The notes below the pieces were generated by a model. It had not been told where the DNA came from and ran no database searches. It worked only from the letters and a program-made list of their open reading frames with translations. Positions 24,018 to 33,219 of a DNA stretch of 64,000 nt are shown one piece after another. Location: positions 1-64,000 of the forward strand of contig CATXSD010000003.1 of NCBI GenBank assembly GCA_958402075.1. The letters are read 5' to 3'. A program made the position numbers and the translations under genes. The DNA is from Mediterranea massiliensis (lineage in GTDB: Bacteria > Bacteroidota > Bacteroidia > Bacteroidales > Bacteroidaceae). The stretch's first letter is position 1. Each line of letters starts with the position of its first letter.

Positions 24018-25646
24018 TTATTCCGCCGGCTTCAGCAACAGGGTGTGGTTGTTCATGTCGCGCCATTCGGCCATCAGGGCATAGAAGTCGCCGTAGGTTG
24101 GGGGCGTGAGCCGTTGTTGCGTGATGCGGAGGCTGCGGGTCACGGTCACACCGTCCGCGCTGGAGCGGTAGGTGAACGATACCTTGCCACACTGGTTGGT
24201 CAGTTCCTTGTCGGCCTTCGGACTCCAGACGGTACCTTCGGGCAGTTTTACCAGCGTTTCGCTGGTCACTTCCAGCGTTTGCGGGAGCAGGATGTTCTCG
24301 CGGATGGTGGTGTTGGCGGCGTAGGCGTAGAGCGGCAGGGTGGTTGATACCGGCTTCAGGCTGACAACCTGCCATCCGCCGGGTAGGGCCTGCGAGTTGT
24401 CGGCGTTCACTTCCAGCCTGTCTTTCTGAACACCTTGGGTGCTGCGGAAGGGCAGCTCCAGGGGTTGTGCCTGGAGGTCGGTCACTGTCATGTAGTCTTG
24501 CAATCGGGCTTCTTCCGTACCCTGTAGCACTACGCCTTTCGGGGTGGTGGCGGATTTCGCCACAACCGACACGATGCTTCCCAAGCCGCGGTTGTCCGTT
24601 GCCGGCGGGCAGAGCGCGCAGACGGCCACTTCAGCCTTCAGTCCGGCGGTCTTTTGCAGCATGACGTCCAGATTGGCCAGCTCGGCTTGTGTGCCGCAGG
24701 CGCTGAGGATGATGTCCGAGGCCGGGCGCAGGCGGTAGCCCGCTTCCTGAAGAGACACCTTGCACTGGCCGGAGCGGTAGAGGCCCTCCATGTAGGCGGC
24801 GATGGCGCTGCGCAGGTCGGTGCTGTCCTTTTGCGCTTCTTGCTTCAGCTCAGCCAGCTTGGCATCGATGACGGTACGGTCGCCTGTGACAAACTGCCGG
24901 GCGAGCGACTTCAGTGCGTCGGCATGGTTTGTCCAGGTGGAGGCCACAAGGACGGGCATCATGCCGGAGGCCACCTGCTGCACCATGCCCAGGCTGCCGC
25001 GCAGCGAGGGATAGGAATAGGGGCGCGGCTCCACGTTCTTCAGGGTCCACGTCAGAATCTTCATGCCGTCCTTGTTCACTTCGGTCGGACGGGTGGAGGC
25101 GTTCAGCAATTCGTAGTGAAGTGTTTTGCTTTCGGGCACCTCGATGCGACAAGTGAATTCGTCGATGGGCGACAGCTCTTTTATCGGACAACAGATGTCC
25201 AGTTCGGGCAAGTAACCTGCCAGACTCTTGATGGAGTAGTCCAGGCAGATGGTGGCACCCAGCTCCAGGCCGGTATGCACGACGACCATTTCCTTCAGGC
25301 GGTTGTAGGCAGGGGCGTTGGCGGCTGCCGAAGGCAATACCTCGACAAAGGCATTGTCTGGGGTACGGACGATGGTGCCATCCTTTTGCCGCGTATATGC
25401 ATCGTGTATCTCGAGCTGCTGGTAGTGCGGATCGTAGACGATGAACGTTTCGCCGTAGAGGCTGTTCATGGCGGCGTGGGTGTAGAGGGTGAGTTCTTTC
25501 TGCACGCGGAGTTCCTGACTGCCGTCGGCATGCAGGGTGTAGGTCTTCGACAACTTGCCGAAGCGTGCCTCGGGAGCAGCCTGTGCGGTGAGGACCACGG
25601 ACAGGAGCAAGGCAAGTACACCTATATAGAGTTGGATTGTTTTCAT
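24018..25646 (-). CDS. DUF3857/transglutaminase-like protein, probably inactive
   Basis: 542 residues. Signal peptide (LLLSVVLTAQAAPEA). The N-terminal DUF3857 beta domain covers about residues 30-200 (TYTLHADGSQELRVQKELTL, YNRLKEMVVVHTGLELG). The following region aligns by position with the transglutaminase core of the neighbouring gene, but the catalytic block is degenerate: where the neighbour has RCGVCKDIAG, this one reads RPASDIILSACGTQAELA, and no His-Asp partner is evident. I infer a pseudoenzyme. The C-terminal 150 residues are another beta domain. It lies 38 bp downstream of its apparently active paralogue and is cotranscribed with it. Confidence 0.75.
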   Translation of the reverse strand: MKTIQLYIGVLALLLSVVLTAQAAPEARFGKLSKTYTLHADGSQELRVQKELTLYTHAAMNSLYGETFIVYDPHYQQLEIHDAYTRQKDGTIVRTPDNAFVEVLPSAAANAPAYNRLKEMVVVHTGLELGATICLDYSIKSLAGYLPELDICCPIKELSPIDEFTCRIEVPESKTLHYELLNASTRPTEVNKDGMKILTWTLKNVEPRPYSYPSLRGSLGMVQQVASGMMPVLVASTWTNHADALKSLARQFVTGDRTVIDAKLAELKQEAQKDSTDLRSAIAAYMEGLYRSGQCKVSLQEAGYRLRPASDIILSACGTQAELANLDVMLQKTAGLKAEVAVCALCPPATDNRGLGSIVSVVAKSATTPKGVVLQGTEEARLQDYMTVTDLQAQPLELPFRSTQGVQKDRLEVNADNSQALPGGWQVVSLKPVSTTLPLYAYAANTTIRENILLPQTLEVTSETLVKLPEGTVWSPKADKELTNQCGKVSFTYRSSADGVTVTRSLRITQQRLTPPTYGDFYALMAEWRDMNNHTLLLKPAE

Positions 25647-25684
25647 TCTTCTTCAGTTCTGTTTTGAGTGTTCGACGAATCGGT

Positions 25685-27652
25685 TCATTTCTTTACGACG
25701 AGGTACTGGCCGTAGCTCTTGGCGGTATTCACAGCCTGGCGGAAGCTGTCCCAATCGGCAGCCTCGTAGACGCGCTTCTTCAGAGCGAGGCGGGTCTTTA
25801 CGGTCAGCCGGTTGCCCTCTTGGGCGATGGAGCCGTCGAAGTCGGCTGCCTGTCCGCTAAGATTGTCGTGGCGGGGTTCTCCTGCCAGCTGGTAGCTAGA
25901 GGGCAGACGGAGTGTTTCGTCCAGTTCTACCAGGCGCGAGCAGCCGTCCTTGAAGCCGTATTGGCGTGTCTCCAGGCTGGTGTCGATGCGCAGGTAGGAC
26001 ATCACTTGCGTGTAGAGGTTGTTCAACACGAAAGGCTTGAAGACCATTTCGCCCCCGTCGCCAGCCAGGGCATAGCCGGGTATCTCGTAGCGGAAGGTGA
26101 TGCGGATGGGTGCCTTCTGATAGTCTTTCGGGTTACGGCCGTAGTCCACACTGAGGAGGCGAGCCTTGGGCGAAACGTTCAGCAGTTGTCGTTCCATGGT
26201 GTTCTGCCATTCGGCCTGGAAGCCGGTGGTGAAGATGCGGCGGATGTTGCTGTCGCTCTGTCCTTCGGCTTCGATGGTGAAGCTGCCTCGCAGAGTGCCG
26301 TCGGCAGCGAGGCGGTTGTCGGCGTGGATGCGGACGTAGTGGTTCTCAGGAGCGGAGACGGGTGTCAGGCAGAGGTCGGTGCCTTCGGGCGTACCGGGCA
26401 GGTAGTTTTGCTGCTGTTCGGCGCTGCTCCACAGCTCGCGGCAGAAGGGCACCCACGTGGGGTCGAGGGGCATCAGTGTGCCGTCCTTCAGGCGTACCAC
26501 GGCCACGCAGTGGTTGAAGTGGTCGGCTGGGATGGTCTCCACGCGGCTGCCTGCCATCGTCATGGCCGGATAGGCTTCGAAGCCTGCCATGCGCAGGAAA
26601 GCGATGAGTGTGCCGGCAATGTCCTTGCACACGCCGCAGCGGTCGGTGTAGTTCATCTTCAGGTTGTGCAGGGTGAAGCCTTCGCCCTTGCCCATGGTGA
26701 TGCCGGCATAGCGGATGTTGTCGGCCACCCAGTGGGTCAGCACGGCTATCTTTTCCATATCAGTCTTCTTGCCGCGTATTAGTTCGTCCACCTTGCGCTG
26801 GGCCTCGGGGATGGCGGTAAAGCTGCCGTAGTCTTCGTTGACGCCGTAGAACCAGCGCGACTTGTCACGCCAGTCGGCAGTGGTGGACATCATCAGCTTG
26901 GGAGCGGCGTCGTAGAAGTCCACCATGTTCGGCTCGCGGCGGAAGGGCATCAGACCGTCCGAGGCAAAGGTATAGACCTTGCGTCCGTCCTCGTAGCGCA
27001 GGGATGATATGCAGCTGCCCTGATAGAACTGGAACTGCATGTCCTTGTCGGCGGGCAGGCTGACGCGATAGACCTTGCGCACTGTCGGGTCGCTGCTCCA
27101 GAAAGGCACGATGTCGTAGAACTGGCCGCGCATGGGCGGAATGAAACGTGAGTCGTCTCCGTCCTGCGGCGCGTCGGCCAGCAGGGCGTAGGTGAATCCC
27201 TTCTTGTCTATCTCGTAGTCGATGACGTCGCCGGGCTTCAGCTGTCCCAACTCAATCATAATCTGACGGGCGCCCCAGTAGATGGCACGGGCGGGTGCGG
27301 CATAGTCCAGGGTTTTCGATACGTCCACCTCGGTCTTCGTGCCGTCGGCGTGATAGACGGTTACCCGGCGGAAGCGGGCGGCCGCCGTCAGCGGGTCGTA
27401 GTCGTACTTCAGCACACGCTGGCGCAGGGCGCCGGCAGGTGTCTGCACCTTGACGGCGCGGCACACGGCGAACGAACCTTGTCCGCTGGGCTGTACCGTG
27501 ACGCTGGTGCTGTCCAGCAGGTTGACACAATCGTGTCGGGCGTAGGCCTCGTCCTGCAAGGCTGTCCGTTCATAGGCCTTCCACGACTGGGCCTGCAGGG
27601 CTGTCGTTCCGCACAGCAGGGCGGCGGCCAGGGTAGCAGTTGTCTTTTTCAT
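25685..27652 (-). CDS. DUF3857 and transglutaminase-like domain protein
   Basis: 655 residues, periplasmic by its signal peptide (AAALLCGTTALQAQ). DUF3857 domain at about residues 40-220 (VKVQTPAGALRQRVLKYDYD, IELGQLKPGDVIDYE), then a transglutaminase-like core with the Cys-His-Asp triad visible: DRCGVCKDIAGTLIAFLRM (Cys), FNHCVAVVRL (His), GTLMPLDPTW (Asp). A C-terminal beta domain ends GQYLVVKK. Members may act as proteases or amidases on peptides; substrate unknown. It is the first gene of a two-gene operon with the degenerate paralogue. Confidence 0.82.
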   Translation of the reverse strand: MKKTTATLAAALLCGTTALQAQSWKAYERTALQDEAYARHDCVNLLDSTSVTVQPSGQGSFAVCRAVKVQTPAGALRQRVLKYDYDPLTAAARFRRVTVYHADGTKTEVDVSKTLDYAAPARAIYWGARQIMIELGQLKPGDVIDYEIDKKGFTYALLADAPQDGDDSRFIPPMRGQFYDIVPFWSSDPTVRKVYRVSLPADKDMQFQFYQGSCISSLRYEDGRKVYTFASDGLMPFRREPNMVDFYDAAPKLMMSTTADWRDKSRWFYGVNEDYGSFTAIPEAQRKVDELIRGKKTDMEKIAVLTHWVADNIRYAGITMGKGEGFTLHNLKMNYTDRCGVCKDIAGTLIAFLRMAGFEAYPAMTMAGSRVETIPADHFNHCVAVVRLKDGTLMPLDPTWVPFCRELWSSAEQQQNYLPGTPEGTDLCLTPVSAPENHYVRIHADNRLAADGTLRGSFTIEAEGQSDSNIRRIFTTGFQAEWQNTMERQLLNVSPKARLLSVDYGRNPKDYQKAPIRITFRYEIPGYALAGDGGEMVFKPFVLNNLYTQVMSYLRIDTSLETRQYGFKDGCSRLVELDETLRLPSSYQLAGEPRHDNLSGQAADFDGSIAQEGNRLTVKTRLALKKRVYEAADWDSFRQAVNTAKSYGQYLVVKK

Positions 27653-27711
27653 ATCGTTTGTTTTTTAGTAGAAAGCAAGCTTGTATATTTTCTTGTTGCC
27701 TTATCGGCGTG

Positions 27712-27743
27712 CTAAAGTATCATTTTTATATGGGATATGCAAA
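27712..27743 (-). promoter_or_regulatory. promoter of the transglutaminase-like pair
   Basis: On the minus strand, -33 TTTG (plus CAAA 27740-27743), 20-bp spacer, -7 TACTTTAG (27712-27719, one mismatch). It overlaps the T-tract end of the upstream terminator. Confidence 0.5.
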
Positions 27744-27864
27744 AAAAAGTACAGACGACATGGACCGGTACGTTCACTGATTCAATCAGTTCGTACAGAT
27801 CCGTGTCGCCTGTAGTTAGGGTCTCCCCGCGCCACTCAAGAGAAACAAGAGCATGGGGAGGACT
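27741..27864 (-). ncRNA. structured 3' region of the rseP transcript, long terminator or candidate small RNA
   Basis: The main hairpin spans 27751-27813: outer stem of 14 positions (27751-27764 with 27800-27813, one wobble and one mismatch), middle stem GTACG (27768-27772 with 27792-27796) and tip stem ACTGA (27776-27780 with 27786-27790). On the minus strand it is followed by eight T's (27741-27748). A second stem lies upstream in the transcript: GTCTCCCC (27821-27828) with the GGGGAG at 27855-27860 and GAC at 27861-27863. Together they make about 120 nt of structure starting 28 nt after the rseP stop. Termination is well supported; a separate RNA product is speculation. Confidence 0.6.
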
Positions 27865-27892
27865 GCTGTAGGGTAAGCGGTTTATGGCTTTC

Positions 27893-29227
27893 TCAGAAGA
27901 TAAACCTCAATACATCATTCAGGTTAGCCCAGATGAGCAGGGCAAAGAGCAGGAGCATGCCTACCATTTGCGCGCGCTCCATGAACTTGTCGCTGGGCTT
28001 GCGACGGGCTACAATCTCGTAGATGAGGAACAGCACATGGCCGCCGTCCAGAGCGGGGATGGGCAGAATGTTCATGAAGGCCAGGATGATGGAGAGGAAG
28101 GCCGTCATGTACCAGAACTGGTGCCAGTCCCACGTGGCTGGGAAGATGCTGCCGATGGTTCCGAAGCCTCCCAGCTGCTTGGCTCCTTCCTTGGAGAAGA
28201 GGTATTTCATTTGGTTGACGTAGCCCTTGAGTGTGTTCACGCCCAGTGTGACGCCGGCAGGGAACGAAGAAAAGAAGTTGTATTCCTTCTTCACGATGGG
28301 GAGTAGGCGGGCGGTGCGCATATCGGCAGTGACACCGATCTCGTAGAGCGAGTCGGTAGCTATGCTGAGGGTATCGGTGACGCCGTTGCGGACGTAAGTC
28401 AGGCGGATATCGTGTGACGCCTGACCGTCTTTCTGGCGTTTCAACATTTCTTCCTTGAAGTCAAAGTAGGCGATGTTGCGCCCGTCCAGCTGCGTGATGC
28501 TGTCGCCCGACTGGAGACCGGCCAGTGCGGCAGGGCGTCCGGCTACGATGCTGTCGATGACGAACGGGTAACGGAAGTCGGCAAAGCGGGCGCTGTCGGC
28601 CAGCAGACGGTCCATCAGCCCTTCGGGAATGTAGACCGAGGCCGGTTTGCCGTCGCGCAGGACACTGACCTGACGAGCATCGACAATGGATGTCAGCAGG
28701 TCGCCGCCCATGCGTTCGAAGGGTACGCCGTCGGCCGAAAGCAGTACGTCGCCGTCGCGGAAGCCGGCCTGGTGCATGCTTTCGTTGAAGTCCATGCCGA
28801 GCGGTGCCTTCTGCACGGGAATGTAGGAGTCGCCCCAGGCAAAGAGAATCATGGAGTAGATGAACAGAGCCAGCAGGAAGTTGAACAGTACGCCGCCCAC
28901 CATGATGAGTAGACGCTGCCAGGCCGGTTTAGCCCGGAATTCCCACGGCTGTACGGGTTGTTTCATCTGTTCGGTGTCCATCGACTCGTCTATCATGCCG
29001 GCAATCTTGACATAGCCACCCAGAGGCAGCCAGCCGATGCCATATTCCGTTTCGCTGTTCTTGGGCTTGAACTTGAACAGCGTGAACCAAGGGTCAAAGA
29101 ATAGACAGAACTTTTCAACCCGGGTCTTGAAGAGACGGGCGAAGAGGAAGTGCCCCATTTCGTGTATGACGACGAGCAACGAAAGGCTCATGATGAGTTG
29201 CAGGGCACGAATCAAAAATGTTTCCAT
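27893..29227 (-). CDS. rseP: RIP metalloprotease RseP (site-2 protease)
   Basis: 444 residues, inner membrane. Cleaves transmembrane segments of substrates such as anti-sigma factors or leftover signal peptides. Zinc motif HEMGH at residues 22-26 in the first membrane segment; PDZ-like domains in the middle (LAGLQSGDSITQLDG near residue 215); LDG motif in NILPIPALDGGHVLF close to the C-terminus, which supplies the third zinc ligand. In the same minus-strand run as dxr (39-bp gap), as in many bacteria. Length is typical. Confidence 0.93.
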   Translation of the reverse strand: METFLIRALQLIMSLSLLVVIHEMGHFLFARLFKTRVEKFCLFFDPWFTLFKFKPKNSETEYGIGWLPLGGYVKIAGMIDESMDTEQMKQPVQPWEFRAKPAWQRLLIMVGGVLFNFLLALFIYSMILFAWGDSYIPVQKAPLGMDFNESMHQAGFRDGDVLLSADGVPFERMGGDLLTSIVDARQVSVLRDGKPASVYIPEGLMDRLLADSARFADFRYPFVIDSIVAGRPAALAGLQSGDSITQLDGRNIAYFDFKEEMLKRQKDGQASHDIRLTYVRNGVTDTLSIATDSLYEIGVTADMRTARLLPIVKKEYNFFSSFPAGVTLGVNTLKGYVNQMKYLFSKEGAKQLGGFGTIGSIFPATWDWHQFWYMTAFLSIILAFMNILPIPALDGGHVLFLIYEIVARRKPSDKFMERAQMVGMLLLFALLIWANLNDVLRFIF

Positions 29228-29266
29228 TATTTATTCAACTATAAATTATCAATTTTTACTTTCCAA

Positions 29267-30421
29267 TTATTTATTGATCAGACTTTCTGCTATACGGCGT
29301 GCTTCGGCATCCGTTGCCACATAGTCTTCGTAGGTGGGTTTCTGGATGAAGGATACACGTCCCATCGTTTTTTCGATGACGTCGCTCATGCCGAGGAAGG
29401 AGATGCGGTCGTGCAGGAAGGCGGCCACACAGACTTCGTTGGCGGCATTGACGATGCAGGGCATGTTTCCACCGCGGTGAAGGGCTTCGTAAGCCAGCGC
29501 CAGGTTGCGGAAGCGTTCAGTGTCGGGTTGCTCGAAGGTGAGCTGCGTGCACTTGCTGAAGTCCAATCGCGGGAACGAGGCATGCAGGCGGTCGGGATAA
29601 GAGAAAGCGTACTGGATGGGCAGACGCATGTCGGGCATGCCGAGCTGAGCCTTTACGGCACCGTCTTCAAACTGTACCATGCTGTGGATGACCGATTGCG
29701 GATGTACCACCACTTCTATCTGGTCGGGCCGTACACCGAAGAGCCATTTGGCTTCTATTACCTCGAAGCCTTTGTTCATCATCGAGGCGGAGTCGATGGT
29801 AATTTTGGCTCCCATGTCCCAGTTGGGATGGCGCAGGGCCTGTTCTTTGGTCACCGTCTTCAGCTGTTCGTGGCTGAAAGTGCGGAAGGGACCTCCCGAG
29901 GCAGTGAGAATGACTTTCTCAATGGGATTGCCTGCTTCGCCGGCCAGGCACTGGAACACGGCCGAGTGTTCGGAGTCGACGGGCAGGATGGGAGTACCGT
30001 TAACACGGGCCAGGTCGTTGATGAGGTCACCGGCCACAACCAGTGTTTCCTTGTTGGCCAGGGCGATGGTCTTCCGGGCACGGATGGCATGGATGGTGGG
30101 GCGGAGGCCGGCGTAACCTACCATGGCCGTCAGCACGATGTCGACCGGCTTCTCCTGTACAATCTGGCAGATGGCTTCTTCGCCGGCATAGACTTTGATG
30201 GGCAGGTCGGCCAGAGCCTCTTTCAGTTTGGGGTATTTTTCTTCGTTGGCGATGACCACAGCCTCAGGCATGAACCGACGTGCTTGGGCGATGAGTTCAT
30301 CCACACGGTTGTTGGCTGTCAGCACATAGGCTTCGTACTTGTCGGGATGCTCCTCAATGACTTGCAGGGCTTGTGTCCCGATGGAACCGGTAGAACCGAG
30401 TATGGCTATTTGTTTCTTCAT
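29267..30421 (-). CDS. dxr: 1-deoxy-D-xylulose 5-phosphate reductoisomerase
   Basis: 384 residues from ATG 30421 (MKKQIAILGSTGSIGTQALQ); the frame is open to 30484 but the extra residues precede the Rossmann strand and are unlikely to be translated. Catalyses the committed NADPH-dependent step to MEP in isoprenoid synthesis. Visible: nucleotide motif GSTGSIG, ALANKETLV, PVDSEHSA with the metal Asp/Glu, SGGPFR, and MGAKITIDSASMMNKG. Cytoplasmic. It lies between rseP and the M23 peptidase gene (14-bp gap). Confidence 0.95.
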   Translation of the reverse strand: MKKQIAILGSTGSIGTQALQVIEEHPDKYEAYVLTANNRVDELIAQARRFMPEAVVIANEEKYPKLKEALADLPIKVYAGEEAICQIVQEKPVDIVLTAMVGYAGLRPTIHAIRARKTIALANKETLVVAGDLINDLARVNGTPILPVDSEHSAVFQCLAGEAGNPIEKVILTASGGPFRTFSHEQLKTVTKEQALRHPNWDMGAKITIDSASMMNKGFEVIEAKWLFGVRPDQIEVVVHPQSVIHSMVQFEDGAVKAQLGMPDMRLPIQYAFSYPDRLHASFPRLDFSKCTQLTFEQPDTERFRNLALAYEALHRGGNMPCIVNAANEVCVAAFLHDRISFLGMSDVIEKTMGRVSFIQKPTYEDYVATDAEARRIAESLINK

Positions 30422-30435
30422 GATATGTCGTTTTA

Positions 30436-31299
30436 TTAGAATACGATGTGAATTTCGGGGTTGATGGCTCTTCCGCGGTACCACAGCTCAAAGTGCAGGT
30501 GCGGGCCGGTAGTCAGCTGTCCCGTGTTGCCCACCAGGGCGATGGCTTCTCCGGCCTTCACCGAGTCGCCTTCTTTCTTGAGCAGGGAACCGCAGTGCTT
30601 GTAGATGGACACGAGGTCCTGGCTGTGCTGCACCTGAATGATGTAGCCTGTCTCGGCTGTGTAGGCGCTCAGGATGACGGTACCGTCCAGAGTGGCCAGT
30701 ATGCTTTCGCCGGGAGTGGCGGCAATATCCGTTCCGTAATGCCGCTGTTCGGGGTTGAAGGAAGACGATACGATGCCGCGTGTGGGGCAGTAGAAATTCA
30801 GCCCTTCGGTTGGTCCGGTGGCAACGTTGGTCAGGTTGTATTTTTCCTTTTCCTCGTATTGCTTGCGGAATTCTTCTTCGCGTTGGGTACGTTCCATCAG
30901 AGAATCCTGGCGCAGGGTGGTCAGTGAGTCGATGGACTGGATGGTGTCGGCCTTGACCTCGCCGCGGAAGATGTCCTGGATGTTCATGATGTACAGGTTC
31001 TGCCTCTCTACCAGTCGCTGGAGAGAGTCCACGCGCAGGGCGTTGTCTACCACCTGGGCGCGTATCTCGCTGTTCATGTAGCCCGGCAGATAGTTGCGCA
31101 GCGGGGTGAAGGCCACGATGAGCGAGGCTATCACAAATAGGACGGTCAGTACGGACAGAAGTACGGAGATGCCGTTCAGCTTGGACACGTGCAGGCCTAC
31201 CACCTCTTCCAGCGTATTCTCGTTGACGATGGTCAGCTTGTACTTGAACTTGATGTTGTTCCAGAACGCTTTGCTTTTTTTCCTCTTTTTCGTCTGCAT
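30436..31299 (-). CDS. M23-family peptidoglycan endopeptidase, membrane anchored
   Basis: 287 residues from ATG 31299 (MQTKKRKKSKAFWNN); the frame is open to 31347. A basic N-terminus, one membrane segment at about residues 45-68 (VLLSVLTVLFVIASLIVAF), a coiled-coil-like region, then a LytM domain from about residue 180 with HYGTDIAATPG and HLHFELWYRG, the zinc His/Asp and His-x-His motifs. It probably cuts cross-links in the periplasm, or activates amidases if inactive; the metal ligands look complete. Located between rimM and dxr. Confidence 0.88.
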   Translation of the reverse strand: MQTKKRKKSKAFWNNIKFKYKLTIVNENTLEEVVGLHVSKLNGISVLLSVLTVLFVIASLIVAFTPLRNYLPGYMNSEIRAQVVDNALRVDSLQRLVERQNLYIMNIQDIFRGEVKADTIQSIDSLTTLRQDSLMERTQREEEFRKQYEEKEKYNLTNVATGPTEGLNFYCPTRGIVSSSFNPEQRHYGTDIAATPGESILATLDGTVILSAYTAETGYIIQVQHSQDLVSIYKHCGSLLKKEGDSVKAGEAIALVGNTGQLTTGPHLHFELWYRGRAINPEIHIVF

Positions 31300-31324
31300 G
31301 AATCTTGGTGGGGTTAAGAATGGA

Positions 31325-31861
31325 TTATTCGTCTTCCGCTTCGTCAAGGTTTACCAGGCCGGCAGGCAGGCTGACGGTGATGACCTTATGCTTCTGGTCA
31401 ATATCGGTGATGAACTCTTCCTGGGCGGGTATCAGCAGCTCTTCACCGTTGTGATCTACGACAAACAGCGTGTTGAGGGTCGAAGTGTCCACTTCTGTCA
31501 CGTCGCCCAGATAGCCGTGGTGGATTTCCTCCATGCGGAAACCTACGAAGTAGTTCCAGGTCAGTTCTTCAGGTTCGGCTTCATCGGCATGCTTCACGGG
31601 GAACCACACTTCCACATTGGTAAACATGCGGGCCCGCTCGGCGGTATCGACTCCTTCGAGCTTCATCAGGGCGGTGGAGTCCGAGCGGAAGCGGTATTCC
31701 TCGATGAAGAAGGGAACGAAGATGCCGTCCAGCAGGCAGACAATGTATTCGGCCTCCACACGGTCGAAGATGTCGTCGGTGAAGGTGAACAGCAGTTCGC
31801 CATGAATGCCGTGCGGCTTGTTGAATATTCCTATCTTATATACTTCTTCTCGTTTAATCAT
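31325..31861 (-). CDS. rimM: 16S rRNA processing protein RimM
   Basis: 178 residues from ATG 31861 ([21 protein letters not shown]). Assists maturation of the 30S head by binding S19. Visible blocks: [17 protein letters not shown] in the N-terminal domain, [15 protein letters not shown], and the PRC-barrel second domain ([34 protein letters not shown]). Seven coding bases separate it from, or overlap with, the murA stop region (murA ends at 31867), consistent with cotranscription. The frame is open three codons further upstream. Confidence 0.92.
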   Translation of the reverse strand: MIKREEVYKIGIFNKPHGIHGELLFTFTDDIFDRVEAEYIVCLLDGIFVPFFIEEYRFRSDSTALMKLEGVDTAERARMFTNVEVWFPVKHADEAEPEELTWNYFVGFRMEEIHHGYLGDVTEVDTSTLNTLFVVDHNGEELLIPAQEEFITDIDQKHKVITVSLPAGLVNLDEAEDE

Positions 31862-31866
31862 AATGG

Positions 31867-33171
31867 TCAAATTCTCGTTATTCTCGCTCCGATGGCGTTC
31901 AGTCGTCCTTCGATGTCCTGATAGCCGCGGTCTATCTGCTCGATGTTGTGGATGCGGCTGATGCCGTCGGCACTCATGGCTGCGATGAGCAGGGCAATGC
32001 CGGCACGGATGTCGGGCGAAGTCATGTTGCCGCCGTGCAGACGGAAGGTGCGGTTGTGGCCGATGACGACGGCACGGTGGGGATCACAGAGGATAATCTG
32101 CGCTCCCATGTCAATCAGCTTGTCGACAAAGAACAGGCGGCTTTCGAACATCTTCTGGTGGATGAGTACGCTACCCTTGGCCTGGGTGGCTACGACGAGC
32201 ATCACACTCAGCAGGTCGGGTGTCAGTCCCGGCCAGGGTGCGTCGGCAATGGTCATGATGGATCCGTCCATGAACGACTCTATCTCGTAGCTTTCCTGTG
32301 CCGGTATGTATATGTCGTCACCCCGTTGTTCCAGTCGGATGCCCAGGCGGCGGAAACATTGGGGGATAATCCCCAGGTTCTCATAAGAGACATCCTTGAT
32401 GGTCAGTTCGCTGGCCGTCATGGCGGCCATCCCGATGAAGCTGCCCACTTCAATCATGTCGGGCAGGATGGTGTGCTCCGTGCCGTGCAGTTCCTTCACT
32501 CCTTCGATGGTGAGCAGGTTCGAGGCGATGCCCGTTATCTTGGCTCCCATGCGGTTCAGCATGCGGCAAAGCTGCTGTACATAGGGCTCGCAGGCCGCAT
32601 TGTAGATGGTGGTCGTACCTTCGGCCAGCACGGCGGCCATAATGATGTTGGCCGTACCCGTTACGGAGGCTTCGTCCAGCAGCATGTAGGTGCCTTTCAG
32701 GCGGTCGGCCGTTATGTCGAAAGTGCCCGCCGCTTCGTTGTAGTGGAAGCGGGCGCCCAGGTTCTGTATGCCGATGAAGTGGGTATCCAGTCGCCGGCGT
32801 CCTATCTTGTCGCCGCCGGGTTTGGAAATGACGGCCCGTCCGAAGCGGGCGACCATAGGCCCTACCAGCATGACCGAACCACGCAGGCTGGAGCATTTTT
32901 TCAGGAACTCCTCGCTTTCCAGATAGGCAGTGTCAATGCGGGCTGCCTGGAAAGTATAGCTGTCGATGCCGTTTTTGGTGACTTCTACCCCCATGTCGCG
33001 CATCAGCTGTATCAGGTTGTTCACGTCCAGAATGTTGGGCACGTTGTGTACGGTCACTTTGTCCGCGGTGAGCAGTGTGGCACAGATAATCTGTAGCGCT
33101 TCGTTCTTGGCTCCCTGCGGATGGATGTCACCCGCCAGCCTGTGTCCTCCTTCGATGATGAATGATGCCAT
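31867..33171 (-). CDS. murA: UDP-N-acetylglucosamine 1-carboxyvinyltransferase, Cys-to-Asp variant
   Basis: 434 residues. Transfers enolpyruvate from PEP to UDP-GlcNAc, the first committed step of peptidoglycan synthesis. The substrate motif GAKNEAL (Lys22, Asn23) is present. The active-site loop reads [16 protein letters not shown]: residue 121 is Asp at the position where fosfomycin-sensitive MurA has Cys115. Asp at this site is active and fosfomycin-insensitive in Mycobacterium and Chlamydia, so intrinsic fosfomycin resistance is expected here. The rest of the protein is normal ([30 protein letters not shown]). In the rseP-dxr-rimM-murA-DUF4290-tsaB run. Confidence 0.95.
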   Translation of the reverse strand: MASFIIEGGHRLAGDIHPQGAKNEALQIICATLLTADKVTVHNVPNILDVNNLIQLMRDMGVEVTKNGIDSYTFQAARIDTAYLESEEFLKKCSSLRGSVMLVGPMVARFGRAVISKPGGDKIGRRRLDTHFIGIQNLGARFHYNEAAGTFDITADRLKGTYMLLDEASVTGTANIIMAAVLAEGTTTIYNAACEPYVQQLCRMLNRMGAKITGIASNLLTIEGVKELHGTEHTILPDMIEVGSFIGMAAMTASELTIKDVSYENLGIIPQCFRRLGIRLEQRGDDIYIPAQESYEIESFMDGSIMTIADAPWPGLTPDLLSVMLVVATQAKGSVLIHQKMFESRLFFVDKLIDMGAQIILCDPHRAVVIGHNRTFRLHGGNMTSPDIRAGIALLIAAMSADGISRIHNIEQIDRGYQDIEGRLNAIGARITRI

Positions 33172-33219
33172 GTTGGTTCGGTTTATGGAAAAAGAATAGG
33201 GTGGGCCCTGCGTGTAGGG

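Noticed and set aside
27741..27864. A tRNA or riboswitch
   Set aside because: No cloverleaf, no T-loop and no CCA end. The element is downstream of rseP and ends in a T run, so it fits a terminator or 3' RNA.
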